From assembly GCF_010500835.1 (NCBI RefSeq), contig NZ_JAAAMJ010000011.1, positions 62,001-126,000 on the forward strand: a stretch of 64,000 nt of DNA, in the 5' to 3' direction. The DNA comes from Aurantimonas aggregata (GTDB lineage Bacteria; Pseudomonadota; Alphaproteobacteria; Rhizobiales; Rhizobiaceae). This document shows positions 33,584-42,535 of this stretch, one piece after another (the first letter of the stretch is position 1; the number at the start of each line of letters is the position of its first letter). The notes under the pieces were generated by a model. The model searched no databases and was not told the DNA's origin. It saw only the letters and a list, made by a program, of their open reading frames with translations. The position numbers were made by a program, and so were the translations under genes.

Positions 33584-34814
33584 GATATTCGATATTTATC
33601 CCAGCCTTAATGGCAGTTGTACCTATAAAATAATGTTCGCTTACATTAACCACGTCAAACACTACAAGGTTATCTTGCCATTCGTAATTCTGATCAAGGT
33701 GGCTGCTATTTTTCGTCAAAGCCGGGGTAATTGAGTAGGAGCCAGGTCCAAGACTACAAACAAACCGTGTCTCAATATTTGCCGTGGCTCCGGGCTTCAA
33801 AGCTGCGATTGTTTGTCCTGTGTGCCAAGTATTTGTTCCCCAGATCACATGTCCCGTACGATCTCGGATCATGCAGCCGAAGATAAGCTGTGGCACCTCC
33901 TGATGAACCCTTGCCTTCAGCTTCAAAACAAGCGCTTGCCCCACGATCGCGGTTGATACCGGCTCATCGGTTTCAGCATCGAAAAGACCCACATTCTCTG
34001 CCGTGACCTCACCCGTTCCGCTTTTGGTGTACAGCCAGCCAGCCTGATCGCGGCGCTGCTCGATTGTCAGCTTGCTGTTTTCCTTGGCTGCAACCAGTGC
34101 GTTGTAGAAATCCACCACTTCGTCGGGCGCGCCGTCCTTCAGTACCTTGCCCTTATCGAGGAGGATGACGCGGTCGGCCAGCGCCCGCACGTCGCCCATC
34201 GCGTGCGACACGATGACGATCGAGGTGCCCTGGTCCCGGAACTTGCGGATGCGGTCGAAGCTCTTGTGCTGGAAGTAGCTGTCGCCCACCGACAGCACCT
34301 CGTCGACGATCAGGAGATCGGGCCGCCGGGCCGTGGCGAGGGCGAAGGCGAGGCGCGCCTGCATGCCGCTCGAATACACCCGGAACGGCTGGTCGAAGAA
34401 TTCCCCGATCTCGGTGAAGCTCTCGATCTGCGGCATCAGAGCCGCCAGCTCGGCCTGGGAAATGCCCATCAGGCCGCCGGCATGAAAGGCATTCCCGCGG
34501 CCGGTGAACTCCGGATTGAAGCCGAGGCCGAGCTCGAGGATCGCGCTGATCGATCCGGCGACGGCCACGGAACCGGTACTGGGCCGCACCGTGCCGGTGA
34601 TCAGCTTCAGCAGCGACGACTTGCCGGCGCCGTTCTGGCCGATCAGTGCGACAGACTCGCCCCGCCGCACCTGGAAGCTGATGTCGCTGACGGCCCAGAA
34701 CTCCGCAGACGGCTTGATCCCAGCGCCGAACCAGTTGGCGAAACGCTGCAGATTGGAGGCGTAGGTCGTGTAGCGCTTGCCGACATGCACGACGTCCAGA
34801 AGAATGTCGCTCAT
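33576..34814 (-). CDS. wzt: Polysaccharide ABC exporter, ATP-binding subunit with C-terminal carbohydrate-recognition domain
   Basis: A 412-residue cytoplasmic ATPase. Walker A is GQNGAGKSSLLKL (near residue 60). The family-specific ILELGLGFNPEFTGRGN follows, then the signature YSSGMQARLAFALA, Walker B DLLIVDEVLSVGD and the switch His in VIVSHAMGDVRA. From about residue 260 a Wzt C-terminal domain begins (VGLFDAETDEPVSTAI, FGCMIRDRTGHVIWGTNTW, PGSYSITPAL), which in O8/O9a systems binds the capped O-chain end. The ATG at 34814 overlaps the wzm stop (ATGA). The C-terminal domain is encoded by AT-rich DNA that continues into the next gene. The start is well supported by the start of the conserved domain. 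Confidence 0.94.
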   Translation of the reverse strand: MSDILLDVVHVGKRYTTYASNLQRFANWFGAGIKPSAEFWAVSDISFQVRRGESVALIGQNGAGKSSLLKLITGTVRPSTGSVAVAGSISAILELGLGFNPEFTGRGNAFHAGGLMGISQAELAALMPQIESFTEIGEFFDQPFRVYSSGMQARLAFALATARRPDLLIVDEVLSVGDSYFQHKSFDRIRKFRDQGTSIVIVSHAMGDVRALADRVILLDKGKVLKDGAPDEVVDFYNALVAAKENSKLTIEQRRDQAGWLYTKSGTGEVTAENVGLFDAETDEPVSTAIVGQALVLKLKARVHQEVPQLIFGCMIRDRTGHVIWGTNTWHTGQTIAALKPGATANIETRFVCSLGPGSYSITPALTKNSSHLDQNYEWQDNLVVFDVVNVSEHYFIGTTAIKAGINIEYHE

Positions 34815-35596
34815 AGCGCGTCCACCAGTTCGGGGCTGGCGCGGCGAAACACCACGAAGGACAGGAGCACCGCAACGGCGGCGGCCACCGCCGGATAGAC
34901 CAGGCTGGCCGGATCCGGCCAGAGATCGTGCAGCAAGGCGTTCTGATAGATCTGCACCAACGGCACCATCGGATTGAGTTCGGCCACCCAGCGCAGATTC
35001 TCGGGGATGACGTTGGCAGGGTAGACGACCGGGGTCATCCAGAACCACAGCTGGAGAACGACGGACATCACCTGCGCGACGTCACGCGAAAAGACGTTGA
35101 GCGTGCCGCACAGGACGCCGATGCCGAAGGCGAAGGCCGAGATCAGCATGATCCCAAGCGGCAGGACCAGCACCGCCGGACCCGGGAAATGCCCGAGAAA
35201 GGCGAAAACCACCAGGATGGCGGCGATCAGCAGCACGTGATTGACCAGGGCGCTGCCCCACACGATGACCGGCAGGCAGAGACGCGGGAAGGCGATCTTC
35301 TTCATCGCGCCAGCCTGTTCCAGGAAGATCGTGATCGAGCGGTTGAGGATCTCGGCGAACAGGCTCCAGGCCGCCATGCCCGAGAGCAGATAGATCGCGT
35401 AGGCCGACTCGTTGTCGGTGTTCGGGAGACGCGCGCCGAGGACTTCGGACAGGACGACGGCGAAGATCAGGGCCTGCGCCAACGGATGCAGCACGAACCA
35501 CAGCGCGCCGAGCTTGGAGCGCGCGAACCGACCCTTCAGGTCGCTGCGGATCGATGACGCCACGAAGTAGCGGTAACGCCAGAGACTGGTGAGCAT
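34811..35596 (-). CDS. wzm: Polysaccharide ABC exporter, permease subunit
   Basis: A 261-residue inner-membrane protein with six hydrophobic helices, of the ABC-2 type used for O-antigen export. Typical segments are RYRYFVASSIRSDLKGRFAR at the cytoplasmic N-terminus, SKLGALWFVLHPLAQALIF, MKKIAFPRLCLPVIVWGSAL (coupling region) and MTPVVYPANVIPENLRWVAE, LNPMVPLVQIYQNAL near the C-terminus. With Wzt it flips the finished, lipid-linked polysaccharide to the periplasm. Its stop overlaps the wzt start. Confidence 0.94.
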   Translation of the reverse strand: MLTSLWRYRYFVASSIRSDLKGRFARSKLGALWFVLHPLAQALIFAVVLSEVLGARLPNTDNESAYAIYLLSGMAAWSLFAEILNRSITIFLEQAGAMKKIAFPRLCLPVIVWGSALVNHVLLIAAILVVFAFLGHFPGPAVLVLPLGIMLISAFAFGIGVLCGTLNVFSRDVAQVMSVVLQLWFWMTPVVYPANVIPENLRWVAELNPMVPLVQIYQNALLHDLWPDPASLVYPAVAAAVAVLLSFVVFRRASPELVDAL

Positions 35597-35705
35597 GCGG
35601 CGTCCTTAGATGAATCGCGAGGGGAGCCGAACGCGATTGGCATGAGCGATCCGGCACCCCGGCGCCGGTGTCTTGCGATGGGAACATGGTCTGCGCATGG
35701 CAGGA

Positions 35706-36665
35706 TCAGCCGTGCTCGCGCCAGAAATCGAGGACGTCGCGCAGCGTGTCCTCGAAGGCGATCTCCGGCCGCCAGCCCAGGTCGACGGCGACCTTCTGCG
35801 CGTTGCCGACCGCCCGGGGGACCAGATTGGGTCGCAGGCGTTCCGGGTCGACGCGGATTTCGACCTCCATCCCCGACAGTGCGATCAGCGTCGCGAGGAT
35901 GTCGCCGATCCGCCACGCCTTGCCGGAGGCGAGATTGTAGACGCTGGACGGGCCCGTCGGGGCGGCCGGGTCGAGGGCCGCGGCGGCGTAGGCCCGCACC
36001 ACGTCCCGGGCGTCGAGAAAGTCCCGATCAACGTCGAGATTGCCCACCGAGATGACCGGTGCCTGGTCGCCTGCCGTGATCGCGGCGATCTGGCGCGCGA
36101 AGGCCGACACGACATAGGTATCAGCCTGCCCCGGCGCGGTGTGGTTGAACGGCCGGAACCGGATGGCCTTGAGGCCGTCATGCGCCATCTGCCCGACCAT
36201 CATGTCGGCTGCCGCCTTGGTCGCGCCGTAGACGCTCGTCGGCTGCAACGGTGCGCCCTCGCTGATCGGCCCCTCCACCGACAGAAACGCGTCGCCGTAG
36301 GCTTCCGAGCTGCCGACATTGATGAAGCGTGCCTCTGGCGCGTGCTGCATCACCGCCTCGGCGAGGTTCATCGCGCCATAGAGGTTGACCTCCCAGGCCC
36401 GGCGCGGCGAACGATGCGCTTCCGCCGGTGCGGCGATCGCCGCCAGATGCACGACCGCGGTCGGCCGGGCCGCCTGCACCGCCCGATCGGCAGCCTCGCG
36501 GTCGCTGATATCGAAACCTTCGCCCTCGGCGGCGCCAAGGATCGCCACCGACGATGCGCCGCCGCCGTGGATTGCCTCGAGATGGCGCACGAGCAGCGTT
36601 CCGACGAACCCGCCGGCGCCGGTGACCAGGACTCGATGCTGGGGATCCATCACGTTTTTGCTCAT
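35706..36665 (-). CDS. rmd: GDP-6-deoxy-D-mannose (GDP-D-rhamnose) reductase
   Basis: A 319-residue extended SDR. The cofactor motif is VLVTGAGGFVGTLLVRHL, then VVHLAAIAAPAEAH, NLYGAMNLAEAV, catalytic Ser in NVGSSEAYG and active site YGATKAAADMM (Tyr, Lys). FRPFNHTAPGQ is the substrate-loop signature of Rmd/RfbD-type enzymes. It reduces GDP-4-keto-6-deoxymannose to GDP-D-rhamnose with NAD(P)H. It directly follows gmd, whose product it uses. The ATG at 36665 was preferred over a TTG nine bases earlier. GDP-L-fucose synthase is the main alternative, but that enzyme has a different size and C-terminal domain. Confidence 0.88.
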   Translation of the reverse strand: MSKNVMDPQHRVLVTGAGGFVGTLLVRHLEAIHGGGASSVAILGAAEGEGFDISDREAADRAVQAARPTAVVHLAAIAAPAEAHRSPRRAWEVNLYGAMNLAEAVMQHAPEARFINVGSSEAYGDAFLSVEGPISEGAPLQPTSVYGATKAAADMMVGQMAHDGLKAIRFRPFNHTAPGQADTYVVSAFARQIAAITAGDQAPVISVGNLDVDRDFLDARDVVRAYAAAALDPAAPTGPSSVYNLASGKAWRIGDILATLIALSGMEVEIRVDPERLRPNLVPRAVGNAQKVAVDLGWRPEIAFEDTLRDVLDFWREHG

Positions 36666-36705
36666 TTTCGGCAATTGCTGGTAGCGGCGACGCCCGGCGC
36701 TGCTC

Positions 36706-37722
<1,017 letters not shown>

Positions 37723-37781
37723 TCAATGGCGACAGCACCCTTTAACCATCCCGCTGCCTCAAGGCAAGAAATCGAAAAGCT

Positions 37782-39077
37782 GGAGACCTCGAAAAACCTC
37801 CCCCTTCGGCTCGTTTTGTGATTCCATCCTTATGAGCGAGAGCGGGAGGATGGCGTGCGGGGACAGCCAGGGTTCTGGGACGTAGACGAGCGGTATGTCC
37901 GGCTGAGCGAGGCCGGCGATCCGCTGGAGAAGCTGAACGCGATCGTGCCCTGGGAGATCTTCCGCAAGCCGCTATCGAAGGCTCTGAAGCGGTCGGATGG
38001 GGCCAAGGGCGGCAGACCGCCCTACGACGCGGTGCTGATGTTCAAGATCCTTGTCCTGCAAGCGCTCTACAACCTCTCCGACGACCAGGCCGAGTTCCAG
38101 ATCCAGGACCGGCTTTCCTTCACGCGCTTTCTCGGTCTCGGCATTGCCGAGAAGGTGCCGGACGCCAAGACGATCTGGCTGTTCCGCGAGCATCTGGCCG
38201 ACGCCGGCGCGATCGGGAACCTCTTCGCCCGTTTCGACAGGCATCTGAACAAGGCCGGTTACCTGGCCATGGGTGGGCAGATCGTGGATGCCACGATCGT
38301 CGCCGCGCCAAAGCAGCGCAACACCGAAGAGGAAAAGACCGCCATCAAGGCCGGCGAGGTGCCCGAGGCCTGGAAGGACAAGCCGGCCAAGCTTCGCCAG
38401 AAGGATTGCGATGCCCGCTGGACGGTAAAGTTCTCCAAGGCCAAGCCGGCGGCCGAGGGAAAGCCGCAGCACATCGACATTGCGGTGCCAGCCTTCGGCT
38501 ACAAGAACCATGCAGCGATCGACCGCCCTCATGGCTTCATCCGCGGATGGTCGGCGACGAGCGCGTCAGCCTATGACGGCGCACAACTCTCCACCGTCGT
38601 CGACCGCTTCAACACCGGATCGAAGGTGTGGGCCGACACCGCCTACCGGTCCGCGAAGAACGAGGAGTGGCTGGAGAAGAACGGCTACGTCTCGGACATC
38701 CACCGCAGGAAGCCGAAGGGGCGGCCGATGAGCGAACGGACATCCCGCGCCAATGGCCGTCGGTCGGCAATCCGCTCGATGGTCGAGCACGTCTTCGCCC
38801 GCCAGAAGGGGCCGATGAGGCTGTTCATCCGCACCATCGGCATCGTGCGCGCCGAGGTGAAGATCGGCATGGCGAATCTTGCCTACAATCTCACGCGCTT
38901 CGTCTGGCACGAGGGGAGAGGTGTGCCCGCATGACAGCGAAAGCGCTATCAGGGCAGCGTGCCGGCCTTCGGTAGAAACCCAGACGCACAGACTTCCGAG
39001 CGTCGGTGCCGTGCGGGCCGCGGCACATGATCAAAGCCGATCTCACGCGCCTGAAACGGCCGTTCTTCGAGGTGTCC
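37782..39077 (+). mobile_element. IS5-family insertion sequence, about 1.3 kb
   Basis: Terminal inverted repeats are GGAGACCTCGAAAAAC (37782-37797) and, on the opposite strand, GGACACCTCGAAGAAC (39062-39077), with two mismatches in 16. AGCT flanks both ends (37778-37781 and 39078-39081) and may be the 4-bp target duplication, though AGCT is itself a palindrome, so it could be counted as repeat. One transposase gene fills the element. It is inserted between gmd and the glycosyltransferase/manC genes, in the opposite orientation to them. Confidence 0.82.
37855..38934 (+). CDS. IS5-family transposase
   Basis: A 359-residue DDE transposase. The N-terminal domain (DUF772 type) has GGRPPYDAVLMFKILVLQAL, YNLSDDQAEFQIQDRLSFTR and FLGL. 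The catalytic residues are in GGQIVDATIVAAPKQRN (first Asp), KVWADTAYRSAKNEEWL (second Asp) and SMVEHVFARQKGPM (Glu). Length and motifs are intact, so it could be active. The start is a GTG at 37855 preceded by GGGAGGATG. It would cut and join the inverted repeats described for the element. Confidence 0.93.
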   Translation: MRGQPGFWDVDERYVRLSEAGDPLEKLNAIVPWEIFRKPLSKALKRSDGAKGGRPPYDAVLMFKILVLQALYNLSDDQAEFQIQDRLSFTRFLGLGIAEKVPDAKTIWLFREHLADAGAIGNLFARFDRHLNKAGYLAMGGQIVDATIVAAPKQRNTEEEKTAIKAGEVPEAWKDKPAKLRQKDCDARWTVKFSKAKPAAEGKPQHIDIAVPAFGYKNHAAIDRPHGFIRGWSATSASAYDGAQLSTVVDRFNTGSKVWADTAYRSAKNEEWLEKNGYVSDIHRRKPKGRPMSERTSRANGRRSAIRSMVEHVFARQKGPMRLFIRTIGIVRAEVKIGMANLAYNLTRFVWHEGRGVPA

Positions 39078-39208
39078 AGCTGCCGTACCCCGCCGCTAGC
39101 GAGACGGTGATGGACGCTAGGTTTCCCGCTGATAGAAAAGAATAATTGCAACCATAGATTACATGATAGGCCCTGCACAACCGGGTCGGCCTGCAATGTA
39201 TGTCACCT

Positions 39209-39231
39209 CCTGCCGTTCCTTGTTCGGCAGG
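39209..39231. terminator. Hairpin between the IS element and the glycosyltransferase
   Basis: CCTGCCG and CGGCAGG pair around a 9-base loop, 135 bases past the end of the minus-strand glycosyltransferase gene. No T run follows on the minus strand, so a terminator role is only possible. The rest of the 39082-39365 stretch is AT-richer and holds no gene that could be recognised. Confidence 0.35.
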
Positions 39232-39365
39232 TCGTTTCACCGGTTTCCGTGCCGATCCGGCAATAAATAAAGCGTCCTCCATCGGTTTTGGCGTCCGAAT
39301 CGGTCCCGCCCTCTGCACGCCCATGCATTCCCGCCAACGGGATCGCACCTCGAATTCGCAACATT

Positions 39366-40517
39366 TCAGGCGTCGGCGCCCAGGACGACGGCGCGCATTC
39401 CGGCGACGAAGCGCTCTTCGGAGAACAGTTCCGCCCGTGCCTCGCAGGCCGCGCGCATCGCGGCTGCCCGGGACGCCGGCAGCCGGCCGACAGCGTCGGC
39501 GATATCGGCTGGCTGGAAATCCGGCGGCAGCAGGATGCCGGTCTCGCCGTCGACGATCGTCTCGCGCAGCCCGCCTTCCGCGACACCGATCACCGGCTTG
39601 CCGGCGGCCATCGACTCCACCGGCGACATGCCGAAATCCTCCTCGACCGGCACGTAGATCGTGGCGATGGCTTCGCCGATCAGCCGGCGCAGCCGGTCCT
39701 CCTCGACCCAGCCGAGAAAGGTGATGTTCGGCGCATCCTCGGCGCGGCGGCGCAGCGCCGCCAGTTCGTCGCCGCCGGAGGCCACCACGAGTTGCCGGTC
39801 CGGCATCATGCGGAAGGCATCGACGATCCGGTCGACGCGCTTCAGTCCGGCCAGCCGTGCGGTGGACAGGTAATAGTCCTGCTGGCCGCCCCAGACGAAG
39901 CTCTTCGTGTCGCAGGGCGGGTAGACGACGGTGCTGTCGCGGCCGAGGAACGAGCGGATGCGCGCCTGGACGGTTTCGGAATTGGCGACAATCGCCTCCA
40001 TCCGGCCGACCGCCGCTTCGTAGCCCCGGCGGAACTGGGCCAGGCCGGCCTTCTTCAGGGCGCCGGCCGGACCGCCCAGCATCGACGCGAAGTGCGCCCG
40101 CTGGTCGTACAGGAACCGTGGCGGGGTGTGGCAATAGAAGATGTTGCGGCCGGGACCGCCGGCATCGGGCGCCGCGAAGGGCGCCGCAACGCCCGAGAAG
40201 ACCCGCAAATCGTGGCGCGCCACGCGCCGGCGCTCCATCGCGAAGCGGGCGGCCAGCGCCGCCGCCCGCAGGCCCGGGCGCCGCAACGCCATCGGCAGGT
40301 TCAGATCGCGCGTCCCCGCCGGGAACATCGCGTCGTCGTAGCTGTCGGGGCTGCGATAGCCGAACAGGAGATCCGCGCCGACGGCGTCCGCCAGCGTCAG
40401 GACCAGTCGCTCCCCGCCTCCCCTGATGGCAAAGTAATCATGGACGACCAAGGGCCGACCGGCATTCCCGGAAAGTTCCAAAACGCGACCGATCCTGTTC
40501 GCGACCTGCGGAGGCAC
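39366..40517 (-). CDS. Glycosyltransferase family 4
   Basis: A 383-residue GT-B glycosyltransferase. The N-terminus has VVHDYFAIRGGGERLVLTLA. FYCHTPPRFLYDQRAHF is a motif of WbdB/WbpY/WbpZ-type mannosyl- and rhamnosyltransferases. The nucleotide domain has VYPPCDTKSF, DYYLSTARLAGLKRVDRIVD and the EX7E segment EEDFGMSPVESMAAGKPVI. The given start is a GTG with no clear ribosome site; the true start may be a little downstream, near GRPLVVHDY. It lies next to manC on the same strand, and fits an enzyme adding an early sugar on the lipid-linked primer from GDP-mannose or GDP-rhamnose. Confidence 0.88.
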   Translation of the reverse strand: MPPQVANRIGRVLELSGNAGRPLVVHDYFAIRGGGERLVLTLADAVGADLLFGYRSPDSYDDAMFPAGTRDLNLPMALRRPGLRAAALAARFAMERRRVARHDLRVFSGVAAPFAAPDAGGPGRNIFYCHTPPRFLYDQRAHFASMLGGPAGALKKAGLAQFRRGYEAAVGRMEAIVANSETVQARIRSFLGRDSTVVYPPCDTKSFVWGGQQDYYLSTARLAGLKRVDRIVDAFRMMPDRQLVVASGGDELAALRRRAEDAPNITFLGWVEEDRLRRLIGEAIATIYVPVEEDFGMSPVESMAAGKPVIGVAEGGLRETIVDGETGILLPPDFQPADIADAVGRLPASRAAAMRAACEARAELFSEERFVAGMRAVVLGADA

Positions 40518-40643
40518 ATTGTGCAGGCCGGGCGTCCGCCTTTCGTGGGATGATCAAGCAAGGCCGCAAGGCCTCGGCCCGACCGGACGAGATCCGTGCC
40601 CCGCCCGCCGATCCGCTCGACCGATTGTCAGGCTGCTTGCACC

Positions 40644-42074
40644 TCAGCTCCGGGCGTAAATGTCCTCGATGCGGACGATGTCGTCCTCGCCCGTATAGGA
40701 GCCGACCTGCACCTCGATGATCTTGAGGTCGATCTTGCCGGGGTTGTGCATGCGATGCGTGCAGCCGATCGGCAGATAGGCCGCCTCGTTCTCGTGATAA
40801 TGCTTCACGACGCCGTCGATCGTGACCTGGGCCGTGCCGTGCACGACGACCCAATGCTCGGCGCGATGATGATGCCGCTGGAGCGAGAGCGTGCCACCCG
40901 GATGGACGCAGATGTGCTTCACCTGAAAGCGATCGCCGATATCGATGCGCTGGTACCACCCCCAGGGGCGATGGATGCGCAGATGGTCGGTCGCTTCACC
41001 ATAGCCCTGGGCCTGGAGCTGCGCGACGAGTTCCTTCACCCGCGGCGCTTCCGACTTGGCCGCAACGAGCACGGCATCGGTCAGCGCGACGACGACCACG
41101 TCCTTCAGCCCGATCACGGTCGTCAGCGGACCCTCGGAGCGAACGAGGCTGCCGTTGGTCCCCAAGACCGAGACAGGCCCCTCCAGGACATTGCCGTCGG
41201 CGTCGGCGGTCTTGATGTCGTAGATCGAATCCCACGAGCCGATGTCCGACCAGCCGAAGGTCGCGCGCATCACGCCGGCGCGGCGCGTCTTCTCCATCAC
41301 CGCATAGTCGATGGAGATCTTCGGCGCGAGCGCGAAGGCGGCGGCGTCGAGGCGCAGGAAGTCGAGGTCCCGCGTACCCCCGGCCAGCGCCGCGCGGGAC
41401 GCGGCCAGAACCTCGGGCGCGTAGGCCTCGAGTTCCTCGAGCATCGTGTCGGCACGAAACAGGAAGTTGCCGCCGTTCCAGAGGAAGCCCTGCGCGACAT
41501 ATTCCTGCGCATGCGCCGCATCCGGCTTCTCCACGAAGCGGTCGATATCGAACGCGCCCTCGACGCCGAGCGGCGTCCCGCACTCGATGTAACCGTAGGC
41601 GGTGGAAGGCTGTGTCGGCACGATGCCGAGCGTCATGATCCGGCCCTCGCGCGCGACCTTCGCCGCCGCGGTGCAATTGGCCACGAACTGCTCGGTGCCC
41701 GTCACGACATGATCGGCGGCGAGAACGAGGCAGACCGATTCCGGATCACGCTCGAAGCCCATCAGCGCGCCGATCGCAACGGCGGCCGCCGAGTCGCGGC
41801 GCTGGGGCTCGAGCACGATCTCGCCTTCCACGCCCGCCGCCTTCATCTGCTCGGCCACGACGAAGCGGAAATCATTCCCGGTCACCACGATCGGGCGGGT
41901 GAAGCCCGGACCGGTCACGCGGCGGAGCGTCTCCTGGAACGTCGAGCGCCCATCTTCCATCAGGGTGATGAACTGCTTCGGCATCGTCTCGCGGGAAACC
42001 GGCCAGAGCCGCGTACCCGATCCACCCGCCATGATGATGGGCGTGATGCTGGCGTGTCGGTCGAAATCACTCAT
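40644..42074 (-). CDS. manC: Mannose-1-phosphate guanylyltransferase/mannose-6-phosphate isomerase
   Basis: A 476-residue bifunctional enzyme. The guanylyltransferase domain begins ITPIIMAGGSGTRLWPVSRE, MPKQF, and has FVEKPDAAHAQEYVAQGFL and WNGGNFLFRADTMLEE. The C-terminal type II isomerase domain is a cupin: RPWGWYQRIDIGDRFQVKHI, PGGTLSLQRHHHRAEHWVVV, NEAAYLPIGCTHRMHNPGKI. It makes GDP-mannose, the precursor for Gmd. ATG 42074 (MSDFDRH) is used; an ATG at 42092 adds six residues. It reads towards the glycosyltransferase and IS element and is the first gene of the minus-strand run. Confidence 0.95.
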   Translation of the reverse strand: MSDFDRHASITPIIMAGGSGTRLWPVSRETMPKQFITLMEDGRSTFQETLRRVTGPGFTRPIVVTGNDFRFVVAEQMKAAGVEGEIVLEPQRRDSAAAVAIGALMGFERDPESVCLVLAADHVVTGTEQFVANCTAAAKVAREGRIMTLGIVPTQPSTAYGYIECGTPLGVEGAFDIDRFVEKPDAAHAQEYVAQGFLWNGGNFLFRADTMLEELEAYAPEVLAASRAALAGGTRDLDFLRLDAAAFALAPKISIDYAVMEKTRRAGVMRATFGWSDIGSWDSIYDIKTADADGNVLEGPVSVLGTNGSLVRSEGPLTTVIGLKDVVVVALTDAVLVAAKSEAPRVKELVAQLQAQGYGEATDHLRIHRPWGWYQRIDIGDRFQVKHICVHPGGTLSLQRHHHRAEHWVVVHGTAQVTIDGVVKHYHENEAAYLPIGCTHRMHNPGKIDLKIIEVQVGSYTGEDDIVRIEDIYARS

Positions 42075-42535
42075 GAAATGAGGAAACTCCATAGTCTGGC
42101 ACGTGCCGACTTGCTCCGGTGACCTGCCGTAAATTCACGCCCAATATACGTCAAGCCTTACAGGGCATACTCCGGACGCTCCAGCGAAGCCAGTCGCCCG
42201 CGCCATGCGCCTGTCCCGGCCGCGCCGGTTGATTCATGACTCGCACGGAGATTTTCGCGGACCTGCCGCCCGTTGGTTCGACGCGACGCGCTGGGGCTCG
42301 GCCTGGAATTAGACCCTTGGCAGCACCGACTTGCGCGATACCAATTGCGCAGCAATGTGGCATCCGGCCGAGTCAGCGGGATACTCTCCCGCCCCGCGCG
42401 AGTGGCAAAATTGACGCGTGTCCTAAGCCTGCCCACAAACTGCACAAAACCGGATGAAAACTGCTAACATTATGATCTTGATAAGTAATTTTCATTCAGC
42501 AAGACTGTGGTGCATCGCCAATCTGGGGTAACGCC
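42075..42535. other. Divergent intergenic region between manC and urtA, 461 bp
   Basis: No gene was recognised here. It must hold both promoters. A 10-bp perfect palindrome GGCACGTGCC lies at 42098-42107, close before manC. Nearer urtA the DNA turns AT-rich (about 42450-42505), with TATGAT at 42471-42476 as a candidate -10 box but no convincing -35. No NtrC or sigma-54 site could be shown with proper spacing. Confidence 0.5.

Noticed and set aside
38935-39061. A second gene in the right end of the IS5-type element
   Set aside because: The remaining 127 bases to the right repeat have no frame of useful length with a start and motif.
42098-42115. Possible sigma-54 promoter (TGGCAC followed by TTGC) near manC
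   Set aside because: The GG-to-GC spacing is 13 bases and not the required 10.
40596-42122. A 508-residue open frame opposite manC
   Set aside because: Antisense shadow of an intact bifunctional enzyme; no recognisable motif.
42150-42470. Several short frames on both strands between manC and urtA
   Set aside because: All are under 100 codons, overlap each other and lack ribosome sites; treated as a regulatory gap.
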